In this document: one piece after another, positions 50,005 to 58,434 of the stretch
Layout: every line of letters starts with the position of its first letter
Position numbering within the stretch: the first letter of the stretch is position 1
Notes under the pieces: model-generated
Seen by the model: the letters and a program-made list of their open reading frames with translations, nothing else
Database searches by the model: none
Told to the model about the DNA's origin: nothing
Assembly (NCBI GenBank): GCA_951813015.1
Contig: CATOTG010000006.1
Location: 496,001 to 560,000 of the forward strand
Reading direction: 5' to 3'
DNA: 64,000 nt
Origin: an uncultured Thermoanaerobaculia bacterium
GTDB lineage: Bacteria > Acidobacteriota > Thermoanaerobaculia > Multivoradales > Multivoraceae
Program-made: the position numbers and the translations under genes

Positions 50005-50573
50005 CCGACGCCAGTCCTCTCGTTGGACTCTCTCGAGTTGGGGGAGTGGACTGGCTGAGAGAACTCTTCGGAACGGTCGAGATGACGTCGGCCGTTCGGA
50101 AAGAACTTGAACGAGGACGTTTGGCGCCGCCCATTTCCTCGGCCCTGGATCAGGGCTGGCTTCGAACCCGTCCTGGTGAGCCGCTCGGCGATTCTCCGCC
50201 TCACCTTGGTCCTGGCGAGTGGTCCACGATCGTCGCGGCTCGTGAGCACACGGGGCAGGTTCTCGTGCTCGTGGACGATCGTCTGGCCCGACGGGAGGCG
50301 CGGGCAGCGGGCCTCGGTGTGGCGGGCACGGCAGCCATCGTCGGGCTCGCTCGCCGGCGCGGCCTGATCGAGTCCGCTCGCGATGTGTTCGAGCGACTCC
50401 TCCGCTCCGACTTTCGGATCACGCCGGAGGTCGTCCTTGCTGTTCTGGAAGCGCCGGAGCCGCCAGGCATCGTGCCGGATCACGTCTGCGAACAGGTCGG
50501 AGCGCCGGCTCGCGAGCGAGGGCCAACCAAGGAGAGGCTCGCGGAGATCCTGGAGGATCGGGAGGGCTGCTAG
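49986..50573 (+). CDS. DUF3368/PIN-like toxin candidate
   Basis: HVLTDASPLVGLSRVGGVDWLRELFG; GPGEWSTIVAA; VLVDDRLARREARAAGLGVAGTAAIVGLARRRGLI; overlaps the antitoxin. Confidence 0.78.
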   Translation: MARHVLTDASPLVGLSRVGGVDWLRELFGTVEMTSAVRKELERGRLAPPISSALDQGWLRTRPGEPLGDSPPHLGPGEWSTIVAAREHTGQVLVLVDDRLARREARAAGLGVAGTAAIVGLARRRGLIESARDVFERLLRSDFRITPEVVLAVLEAPEPPGIVPDHVCEQVGAPARERGPTKERLAEILEDREGC

Positions 50574-50653
50574 ACGCCTGAAGCGTTCGTGCTGCGGGTT
50601 CCAGAGGGCCGGCGCTTCGCGCCGGATTCCGGTCGGTCGTCGGCAGCCGGACG

Positions 50654-51325
50654 CTACTCGTCGCAGTCCTCGTAGCGCCAGTGCCAGGGTTCCCAGTCAA
50701 AGCCGCCGGCGTTGCCCAGGGGGTAGCTCTCGGTGAAGCAGAAGTCCGCCCCGCGTTCCTTCAGCCACTGGTACGCCGGTACGTCCTTGAACTCCGCGTC
50801 GCTGGGCACGAAGTCGACGGCGCGGCCGGTGATGTGCTCGGAGTAGCCGGGCGGCGCGGTCCAGCGAACGGCGTTGAGGAACGGTCGGCCGGTCTTGAGG
50901 AGGCCTTCCAGCAGTCTCTTCTGGAAGCCGTAGCTGCGGAAACCCGAGTCCACCTGTAGCGCAATCCCGTCGTCCCGGGCCGCGGCAGCCATCGCGACCA
51001 CGGCGTCGCGCGTTTCGGGGGTGACGTAGATCTCGAACTCGCCGGTCAGGTCGCCGGGCGCCTTCGCCAGCGCGGTCGGGTCGGCTGCCTCTGTGATTCG
51101 GTTGCTGCGCCACGGGGGCGGCACCTCGTACAGGACGCCGTTCAGTTCGACCCTTTCGACCGCCTCCTCTGCTGGATCCTGCGGCCCGACCGCCACAGGG
51201 AGCGCCAGGAGCAATGCGCAAAGGCCGCCGCGCCCGAGCGCGCAGCGCGCAGGATTCCTTGAGCGCGGCGCCGAAGAGCCTTCCTGCCTCGTCGTCATCT
51301 CCCTGTCGAAGCCTTCGCGAACCAC
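50654..51325 (-). CDS. M15-family D,D-carboxypeptidase-like metallopeptidase
   Basis: LQVDSGFRSYGFQKRLLEG; PPGYSEHITGRAVDFVPSD; FDWEPWHWRYE. Confidence 0.88.
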   Translation of the reverse strand: MVREGFDREMTTRQEGSSAPRSRNPARCALGRGGLCALLLALPVAVGPQDPAEEAVERVELNGVLYEVPPPWRSNRITEAADPTALAKAPGDLTGEFEIYVTPETRDAVVAMAAAARDDGIALQVDSGFRSYGFQKRLLEGLLKTGRPFLNAVRWTAPPGYSEHITGRAVDFVPSDAEFKDVPAYQWLKERGADFCFTESYPLGNAGGFDWEPWHWRYEDCDE

Positions 51326-51430
51326 TGTAACCGACGAACGCGGCGCTCGAAGTGAGTTCCCGAGGGGCTGCTAACATGCCGACCCGGTCGCATCGACGGA
51401 CCCGTGTTCCCCAAGGGAAGGACCCAAGCC

Positions 51431-52507
51431 ATGCGCAAGCTCATCATCTCCTCTGGCGTCGCACTCCTCCTCATCGCCCTGCCGGCCCTGGCCGCGGAGG
51501 GAGACGGCATCAAGCGGATGCCGAACGGCAAGCCCGATCTGTCAGGCGTCTACGACGCCGGCACGGTAACCCCCGTCGACCGTCCGCCCCAGTACGGCGA
51601 CAACCTGTACCTGGCGCCCGAGGAGGCGCAGGCGATGGAAGAGGAGAGAGAGGCGTTCTGGCGGGAAGTCGAAGAGGAGGGCAAGGGCGGCGGCGCCGAG
51701 CGGACCGCGCCGGTCAAGGGCGGCGACGGCGACAACCGCTTCGGCGGCGGCGGTGTCGGCGGCTACAACGCGTTCTGGATCGATCCGGGCTCCCAGGCGG
51801 TCGTCGTGGACGGCAGGTTCCGCACCTCGATCATCTACGAGCCGAAGAACGGTCGGCGGCCCCAGATGACGCCCGCGGCCATGCGCCGGATGGCGACGAA
51901 CTTCGCGTCGTTCATTCACGACAACGACGGCACGGCCTCCTGGCTCGACCATGACGGCCCCGGACCGTTCGACGGTCCCGAGACCCTGGCCCTGGCCGAG
52001 CGTTGCCTGCTCGGTTTCGTCGGCGGACCTCCGCTGCTGCCCAGCCTGTACAACAACTACGCGCGGATCGTGCAGACCGAGAACCACGTCGTCATCATGG
52101 CGGAGATGGTCCATGACGCGCGGATCGTCCGCATCGACGACGAGCACAGCCCCGACGACGTGAACTGGTGGCTCGGCGACGGCGTCGGCCACTGGGACGG
52201 CGACACTCTCGTCGTCAGCACGCGCCACTTCCGCAACCAGACCGGCCTCCCCGGCGGCAGCGAGACGATGCACGTGGAAGAGCGCTTCACCCGCACCGAG
52301 GACGGCAATCTGCTCTACCACTTCCGGGTCGACGATCCCGAGTCGTGGACGGCGCCCTGGGCCGGCGAGTACACCTGGCAGGCCAAGGACAGCCGCGTCT
52401 ACGAGTACGCCTGCCACGAGGGCAACTACGCGATGGGCAACGTTCTGCGCGGGGCCCGCCTGCTTGAATCGGAGTACGACCAGCCGCAGAGTTCCGGCGG
52501 CGAGTAG
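51431..52507 (+). CDS. Hypothetical secreted protein
   Basis: Signal peptide MRKLIISSGVALLLIALPALAAEG; RMPNGKPDLSGVYDAGT; WWLGDGVGHWDGDTLVV. Confidence 0.6.
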   Translation: MRKLIISSGVALLLIALPALAAEGDGIKRMPNGKPDLSGVYDAGTVTPVDRPPQYGDNLYLAPEEAQAMEEEREAFWREVEEEGKGGGAERTAPVKGGDGDNRFGGGGVGGYNAFWIDPGSQAVVVDGRFRTSIIYEPKNGRRPQMTPAAMRRMATNFASFIHDNDGTASWLDHDGPGPFDGPETLALAERCLLGFVGGPPLLPSLYNNYARIVQTENHVVIMAEMVHDARIVRIDDEHSPDDVNWWLGDGVGHWDGDTLVVSTRHFRNQTGLPGGSETMHVEERFTRTEDGNLLYHFRVDDPESWTAPWAGEYTWQAKDSRVYEYACHEGNYAMGNVLRGARLLESEYDQPQSSGGE

Positions 52508-52509
52508 GT

Positions 52510-52665
52510 CCACCGGGTGCGCCGGGCAGCCATCCGTGCGCCCGCTGACGCGCGCACGGACTGGCTCACGTGTCGCGCTGGTCGCGCCACCCGGGTTCTG
52601 GCCGGCTTTGGCCGCGGGTCGTCTGACCCGCGCGGGGGAGACAACGCGCCGCGAAGCGGCGAGCC
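52510..52665. repeat. REP-like palindromic cluster
   Basis: CCGTGCGCCCGCTGACGCGCGCACGGACTGG, GCGGGTCGTCTGACCCGC and CGCCGCGAAGCGGCG hairpins. Confidence 0.7.
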
Positions 52666-52672
52666 TGGCGCC

Positions 52673-53791
52673 TCATTCCCACCGAAACGCCCACACGGCG
52701 AGCCCGAAGCAGACGACGGCCCAGGCGGCCAACCCCAGGATCGGCCCGCCCTGGCTAAGCAGCGTCTCGCCGCTGTTCACCATGGCTCGCATCGCGTCGG
52801 CCAGGAAGGTCAGCGGCAGGAACTTCGCGAACCCGAGGAGCCAGTCCGGCAGCACCGCCTGCGAGAAGAACACGCCCGACAGGAACATCATCGGCAGCGA
52901 CACGATGTTGGCGAGTGGCGCCGCCGTGTTCTCCGTCTTCGCGATGCCGGAGATCGCCAGGCCCAGTGAGGCGAACACGAAGCCGCCGAGGAAGATGAGG
53001 GGGATCACCTCGAGCCAGAACAGGGGATAGCCCGGGGCGACGTCGACGCGGGAGACGAAGATGCCGACGAGCAGGAGGACGTTCGTCTGGATCACGAGCA
53101 GCAGGAGCCTGGTCGCGAGCGAGCCCGCCAGGAAGTGATTCGGGCCGATGGGCGTAGCGTGCAGACGCTTCAACACGCCCTGGTTGCGCAGTCGGACGAG
53201 CGTGAAAACGATGCCGAAGAGCGCGCTCTGCATGATCGACAGCGAAACGATGCCGGGCACGATGAACCCCTTGTACCCCTGGCCGCGGCCCGCGACTTCG
53301 TTGGGGGAAATCGTCGCCCAGTTCTCGACTCGGTACTCCGCGGGGACGTTCGCGACGGACTGGAAGACCCCTTCGAGCACCTGGCCGAGAATGGACCGGG
53401 CCGCCTCCGCCTCCTGGGCCTTCCTGCCGTCGAACGTGAGGTCGATCGTGGAAGCCGCACCGAGTTCGCCGAAGCCTTGGGGGATCACCATCACCGCCGT
53501 GAGGTTGCCCCGGAGGACCTCGGCGCGCAGGGCCTCGGCGTCGTCGGCCTCGGGCACGTTGAAGAGCGGTTCACCGCCGAGGTCGCCCTTCAGCGCGGAC
53601 ACCAGGAGGGTCGACGCCTGGTTCTTCGCCTGGTCGACGATGCCCACGCTCGGCGGGGCGAAGCTGCCGAAGTCGAAGAGGCCGAAGATGACCATCATCA
53701 CCGTCGGAAAGGCCAGCGACCAGAAGAGCGCCGCCCGGTCGCGGAAGAACATCTTCAGCTCGGCGGCGATGAACGCACGGTAGATCTTCAT
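52673..53791 (-). CDS. ABC-2 type transporter permease
   Basis: MKIYRAFIAAELKMFFRDRAALFWSLAFPTVMMVIFGLF; six-TM pattern; coupled to an ATPase gene. Confidence 0.9.
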   Translation of the reverse strand: MKIYRAFIAAELKMFFRDRAALFWSLAFPTVMMVIFGLFDFGSFAPPSVGIVDQAKNQASTLLVSALKGDLGGEPLFNVPEADDAEALRAEVLRGNLTAVMVIPQGFGELGAASTIDLTFDGRKAQEAEAARSILGQVLEGVFQSVANVPAEYRVENWATISPNEVAGRGQGYKGFIVPGIVSLSIMQSALFGIVFTLVRLRNQGVLKRLHATPIGPNHFLAGSLATRLLLLVIQTNVLLLVGIFVSRVDVAPGYPLFWLEVIPLIFLGGFVFASLGLAISGIAKTENTAAPLANIVSLPMMFLSGVFFSQAVLPDWLLGFAKFLPLTFLADAMRAMVNSGETLLSQGGPILGLAAWAVVCFGLAVWAFRWE

Positions 53792-54561
53792 CTGGGCGTC
53801 TGCTCGACGAGCTGGCGCCCGGTCAGGTCGAGGAAGACGTCTTCCAGCGTCAGGGCGCCGTCCCTGCGGACCGACTGGCCGCCGCGGCCCGTCAACTGCT
53901 GAATCAGGGTCTGCGGCGCATCCACCGCGACGATGGCGCCGCGGTCGATGACCGCCACCCGGTCGCAAAGCACCTCCGCCTCTTCCATGTAGTGGGTGGT
54001 CAGCATGATCGCCATGCCGTCGGAGCGCAGGCCGTCGATCAGCTTCCACATGCTGCGCCGCGCCTGGGGGTCGAGCCCGGTTGTCGGCTCGTCCAGGAAC
54101 ATCGCGACCGGCTCGTTGACCATGGCGACCGCGATGGAAAAGCGCTGTCTCTGGCCCCCGGACAGGTGCTTGTAGCGCGACCTGGACCGATCCGCCAGGT
54201 CGACCCTGGCCAGCATGTCGTCGGGCGAGGCGTCCGAGCCGTAGAGGGTTGCGAACAGCTGGACCGTTTCGCGGAGCGTCAGGTTGTCGAAGAACGCGTT
54301 CTGCTGAAGCTGGACTCCGATCATGGCCTTGACCCGCCGCCGGTTCTTCTTCACGCCGACGCCGTCGATGAACGCCTCGCCGCCGTCCGCCTGGCGGAGT
54401 CCTTCCAGGATCTCGACCGTGGTCGTCTTGCCGGCCCCGTTGGGGCCCAGCATGCCGAAAATCTCGCCGCGATGGACCTGGAACGAGACCCCGTCGACGG
54501 CCACAAGGTCCTTGTAGCTCTTTCGCAGGTCCCGGACGTCGATGACGACGTCGTTGGTCAT
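53788..54561 (-). CDS. ABC transporter ATP-binding protein
   Basis: GMLGPNGAGKTTTVEILEG; YKHLSGGQRQRFSIAVAMVNEPVAMFLDEPTTGLDPQARR. Confidence 0.95.
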   Translation of the reverse strand: MTNDVVIDVRDLRKSYKDLVAVDGVSFQVHRGEIFGMLGPNGAGKTTTVEILEGLRQADGGEAFIDGVGVKKNRRRVKAMIGVQLQQNAFFDNLTLRETVQLFATLYGSDASPDDMLARVDLADRSRSRYKHLSGGQRQRFSIAVAMVNEPVAMFLDEPTTGLDPQARRSMWKLIDGLRSDGMAIMLTTHYMEEAEVLCDRVAVIDRGAIVAVDAPQTLIQQLTGRGGQSVRRDGALTLEDVFLDLTGRQLVEQTPR

Positions 54562-54661
54562 CGCCGCAGGTGACGGGGACGATGGAAGGGAAGAGACGCC
54601 TGTCATTTCAGCCTCAGGCCCTCCTACGCGGGCAAGGAGCCCGGGTTTCGAGCGCTGCCTC

Positions 54662-55621
54662 CTAGTCGTCGAGGCTGGCCCAGACGTAACCGATCCAGAC
54701 CGGTTCGGGCGACAGCGGGCCGTTGCCGTACGGCGCGAACTCCTCCGGCAGGCCGTCCTTGCGGACATCGTCGAGCGACTTGCCGGCGCTCTTCTGCCTG
54801 GCGATGTGGTCGATCGTCTCCGCGACGTAGTCGTGGTACCTCTGCAGGTCGGCCTTCGTCGCCAGCGGTCCGTGACCGGGGATGATCTTCGTTTCGTCGT
54901 CGACGATCTCGAGCAGTTGGGCCATGTTGTCGCGCAGGCCGAGGGCGCTGCCGCCGACGTCCCGGTCGATGTAGGGATAGCCGCCGAGGTTCGGGAACTG
55001 GTCGCCGGCGTGAACCACGTTCGAGTCGCGGAAGAAGATCGCCGCGTCGCCGTCGGTGTGGGCCGGGTTGCCGAAGTGGATCACGTCGACCGCTTCGCCG
55101 TTCCAGTGCAGGGTGACGCTCTCGTTGAAGGTCACGATCGGCAGCGCCTCGGACGGGAACGGCGTGGCCGAGAAGTTCGCCCCGGCGTGCCGGTTCTCGA
55201 GCAGCCGCTTGCGGACGTTCGCGTGCGCCACGATCGCTGAATCCGCGCCGAAGGCCGCGTTGCCGCCCGCGTGATCGAAGTGGTAGTGCGAGTTGACGAC
55301 GAAGTCGATCCTGCCCTCCTGGATCTTCGCCACCGCCGCCTTGATCTTCGGCGCCACCGGGATCATCGCGTCGTCGACGATCAGGATGCCGTCCTCGCCC
55401 GCGGAGACGGCCAGGTTGCCCGCCAGCCCGGGCTCGGGCAGGAGCAGGTAGACCGTGTCGCTCAACTGCGTCTGGCGCCAGACGATCTGTTCGCCCGCCT
55501 GTCTGGCCCAGTCGTCGATGTCGAGCTGAGCCGCGGCAGGGATGGCGGCGAGGGCGGTGAACGCGACCGCAAGGAAAGTGCAGGTCAGGAAGAAGCCGTT
55601 GTTCAGGGTCCGCTCGGTCAT
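54662..55621 (-). CDS. MBL-fold metallo-hydrolase (secreted)
   Basis: VVNSHYHFDHAGGNAAFG; AHTDGDAAIFF; IIPGHGPLATKADL. Confidence 0.9.
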   Translation of the reverse strand: MTERTLNNGFFLTCTFLAVAFTALAAIPAAAQLDIDDWARQAGEQIVWRQTQLSDTVYLLLPEPGLAGNLAVSAGEDGILIVDDAMIPVAPKIKAAVAKIQEGRIDFVVNSHYHFDHAGGNAAFGADSAIVAHANVRKRLLENRHAGANFSATPFPSEALPIVTFNESVTLHWNGEAVDVIHFGNPAHTDGDAAIFFRDSNVVHAGDQFPNLGGYPYIDRDVGGSALGLRDNMAQLLEIVDDETKIIPGHGPLATKADLQRYHDYVAETIDHIARQKSAGKSLDDVRKDGLPEEFAPYGNGPLSPEPVWIGYVWASLDD

Positions 55622-55886
55622 CTCTTCTCTCCTCCCTGGCAGCTCAGCTGGCAGAAATCCGTGTCGCACCGGGAGCGGTCAGGCGCCCGTCCGGCAAGGC
55701 GCGACCTGGGAGCATACCGGGCCGCCACTCAACCAGGCGCTGAACGGGTCCGCGGCGTGTACCGCAGCGTGAATCCGATCGCGCGATCGGTGGCTTCTCC
55801 GCGGCGTTGGCCCTCGAGACGGCCGAAGCCGCCGCGCCGCGCAGCGTGTCCTGATCCTGATCGGCGGCTTTCCCCCCGGAGACTCT

Positions 55887-56531
55887 TCAACGCCGCGAAC
55901 CGGGCTGCAGCCGTCGGGTCTCCTCCGTGGAAGCCAGCTCCACGAGACCATTTGCCCCTTCGATCGCGACCCGCAGTTCCGGCGCTCCCGCCGACACCTC
56001 CGCGTTCAGCCCCAAGCCCGCCAGCACCGCACCGAGATTGTCCGCATCAGGCGTGGAGATCCCGAAGGACACGAGCGTCCCGCCCACCGGTGTCGTCCTG
56101 GCCGGATGGGGAGCGTCCCGCCAGTCGATGAAGAAGGGCATGCCGTAGCCGCCCGCCTGCGGGAAGAGCAGGTCCCACACCAGGAGTCCGCCGTCTGCCG
56201 TGCGGCGTCTCGTCTCCACCGGGCCGGTCGACGGGATCCCGGCCTCCTCGAGCAACCCCTTGGTGACGACGAGATCGCCCTGCGCCGCCCAGGTCACGAG
56301 CCCTCCGGCGCTCATCGCGGCCATGCCGGCGACCATCTGACTTTCGACCGGCTGCGCCGGGTCCGGCGCGATGATCTCAAGGTACGTGTCGCCCAGGCTC
56401 AGCAAGGCATTGCGCGTGCCGAGCCCCTCGTGCGAGCCGCCGACCGCCGGCGCCACGCCGAAGACGTCCTCGGCCCACGCCATGCCCTGGTCGAGATCGG
56501 CAACCGCGTACATGAAGTGATCTGTCTTCAT
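55887..56531 (-). CDS. VOC/glyoxalase-like domain protein
   Basis: MKTDHFMYAVADLDQGMAWAEDVFGVAPAVGGSHEGLGTRNALLSLGDTYLEIIAPD. Confidence 0.82.
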   Translation of the reverse strand: MKTDHFMYAVADLDQGMAWAEDVFGVAPAVGGSHEGLGTRNALLSLGDTYLEIIAPDPAQPVESQMVAGMAAMSAGGLVTWAAQGDLVVTKGLLEEAGIPSTGPVETRRRTADGGLLVWDLLFPQAGGYGMPFFIDWRDAPHPARTTPVGGTLVSFGISTPDADNLGAVLAGLGLNAEVSAGAPELRVAIEGANGLVELASTEETRRLQPGSRR

Positions 56532-56758
56532 CGGTTCCCCCTGTGGTCGGATTCGGCCGATTGCGGAGGGCTCGCCGTCACTGACGGCGGATCCCCGGCC
56601 GCGGCATCGGCTGGATTACCGGCCCGTGGCATGAGTCCGGGTGGCGCGTTCCCCAGCCGCGGGGCTCACCGAATCGCCGTGGTGACCTTGGGCGGAACGA
56701 GAGGTGACGGGATTGGCCTGTCACGCGGTTTCGGAGCAAGCCGTCGGAAGGCCTCCAG

Positions 56759-56893
56759 TCACGGGCGTTTGACGACGACCTGCAGCAGCCTGGACAGGCC
56801 GGTGATCACAGCCCAGCCGGCCAGGCCGACAGGCACGGCAGTGGCGATTCTGGTGGCGGTTTCCCGCTGGACGTCGTTCCCCAGGAATGCCAT
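56759..56893 (-). CDS. Small hypothetical membrane protein
   Basis: MAFLGNDVQRETATRIATAVPVGLAGWAVITGLSRLLQVVVKRP*. Confidence 0.35.
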   Translation of the reverse strand: MAFLGNDVQRETATRIATAVPVGLAGWAVITGLSRLLQVVVKRP

Positions 56894-56895
56894 TT

Positions 56896-57162
56896 AGAGG
56901 AGGAAGGCGATTGCTACCAGGAGCGAGGCAAGAAACGCCCAGATCAGCAACCGAGCGAAGCCGAGCCGCTCTCGCTCGCTGGTCGCTTCGATCTCCAGGG
57001 CTCTGGAGTGGTACTGGAACTGGCGTTCGTCCTGAGTGTTTGCCAGCTCCAGCGCAACCGGTCAAGGTCGGTTCTGCGATTGTCCCGGTCGATTCGGCCT
57101 TGCTCCAGTTCAATGAGATCCCTGATCGCCCCGAGCCTGCTCAGCCCCTTACCTTCGGTCAC
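56896..57162 (-). pseudogene. Small membrane-anchored hypothetical protein, apparent frameshift
   Basis: MTEGKGLSRLGAIRDLIELEQGRIDRDNRRTDLDR, then in another frame ALELANTQDERQFQYHSRALEIEATSERERLGFARLLIWAFLASLLVAIAFLL*. Confidence 0.45.
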
Positions 57163-57404
57163 TGGCCGTAATTTCGCGCTAGCGGCCGGAGAAGCGGCCG
57201 GAGCCGTGGCCTGCTGAGGAAGCCAAGAGGAACCGAGCGCACCACGTATCCGGCGCCATATGGCGAACGCTCGACGCGAATCACCCAGCCGGACGCGGCG
57301 GCGTCCCTCTTGCGCAGCCGAGCCGCTTCCTCTGCGGCTTCCAGTGACTCGAAGAAGATCTGTCTCTCACTGCCGGGCGGGGTATCTGGAAGCGCTTCAC
57401 TCAT
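57159..57404 (-). CDS. Small hypothetical protein
   Basis: MSEALPDTPPGSERQIFFESLEAAEEAARLRKRDAAASGWVIRVERSPYGAGYVVRSVPLGFL; ATGA overlap with the next ORF. Confidence 0.45.
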   Translation of the reverse strand: MSEALPDTPPGSERQIFFESLEAAEEAARLRKRDAAASGWVIRVERSPYGAGYVVRSVPLGFLSRPRLRPLLRPLARNYGQ

Positions 57405-57492
57405 TGGATCAGTGGCTCCTCGGCGGTTCAGGACGGGCACAATGGAGCTTAGCAGCATCCACGTTGTCCGCGTAGAGCTGTCCAGCGAGAGG

Positions 57493-57571
57493 CAGGGCCG
57501 TTCCAAAGTCGGGAACTTCGTTGACCGATGTGAGGAAACCACTCCGGAATCGGCAACTCCGCACCGCCGCG
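57493..57571. mobile_element. MITE-like element copy D (left half only)
   Basis: CAGGGCCGTTCCAAAGTCGGGAACTTCGTTGACCGATGTGAGGAAACCACTCCGGAATCGGCAACTC is nearly identical to the left half of copy A. Confidence 0.65.
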
Positions 57572-57881
57572 GCGCGCAGGCTCATGCCTTCCGTCGCCGC
57601 TACACGAAGACCGACATCCGTCTTCGGGCCCAAGGGGTCGACGAGGCGCTTGACCAACTGTGCGGGCACGCCAGTGCCCAGCGCGATACCCTTAGGGTGG
57701 CAGACGGTACGGAACCGTCTGCCGCTTCCGGAAACCAACCCCGAACCGACCGGGATCGAAGCCTCTCTACCGTCGCCGCTCCACGCTCGTTTCTCTGTTG
57801 GAAAACACTCCCCGGGCAACGCAGGACGGTTCCAGGAACGTGCGCCGCAGGAACAGACCCGCAACCGGAGGAGCCCCCCCC

Positions 57882-58253
57882 ATGAAACAGTCCATCCTGA
57901 TCGCCGTCTCCCTCCTTCTTGCCCTCGCGCCCGCCGCGCTGGCCGCCGACAACGCCCCCGTCCTCGGCAAGTGGGCGTCGAAGACCGAGACACCCCAAGG
58001 TACCTTCGAGGTCGTGTACGAGTTCACGGAAGTCGACGGCGAACTCAAGGGCGCCTGGACCAACCCGCGCCGGAACGGCGACCTGGAGAACGTGTCCTGG
58101 GACGGCGAGACGCTCAAGTTCGGCCGTGAGGCCAGCATGGGCGGCCAGACCTTCAACCTCAACTTCGAGGCGACGGTCGACGGCGACACGATGACCGGCA
58201 AGATGATTGGCCCCCGCCGCGAGCGCGAGTTCACGGCTACACGTACCGAGTAG
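57882..58253 (+). CDS. Hypothetical secreted protein
   Basis: Signal peptide MKQSILIAVSLLLALAPAALAAD; KWASKTETPQGTFEVVYEFTEVDGELKG. Confidence 0.6.
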   Translation: MKQSILIAVSLLLALAPAALAADNAPVLGKWASKTETPQGTFEVVYEFTEVDGELKGAWTNPRRNGDLENVSWDGETLKFGREASMGGQTFNLNFEATVDGDTMTGKMIGPRREREFTATRTE

Positions 58254-58309
58254 TCGCACACTGCGTGCGGCGTCCCCGCCGGCTTGCGATGCCCCAAGGC
58301 CGTCGCGCA

Positions 58310-58434
58310 CTGGGTGCGCCGGCGTGCCATCCGCGCGCCCGATGACGGGCGCACGGACCGGTTCGTGGCTGGCGTGGACCGCGCCACCCGGGTTCCCGCC
58401 GGTTTCCGAGAGGACGCGCCGCGAAGCGGCGACC
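58310..58434. repeat. REP-like palindromic cluster
   Basis: CTGGGTGCGCCGGC; GCGCGCCCGATGACGGGCGCACGGACCGG; CGCGCCGCGAAGCGGCGA abutting the next ATG. Confidence 0.7.
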
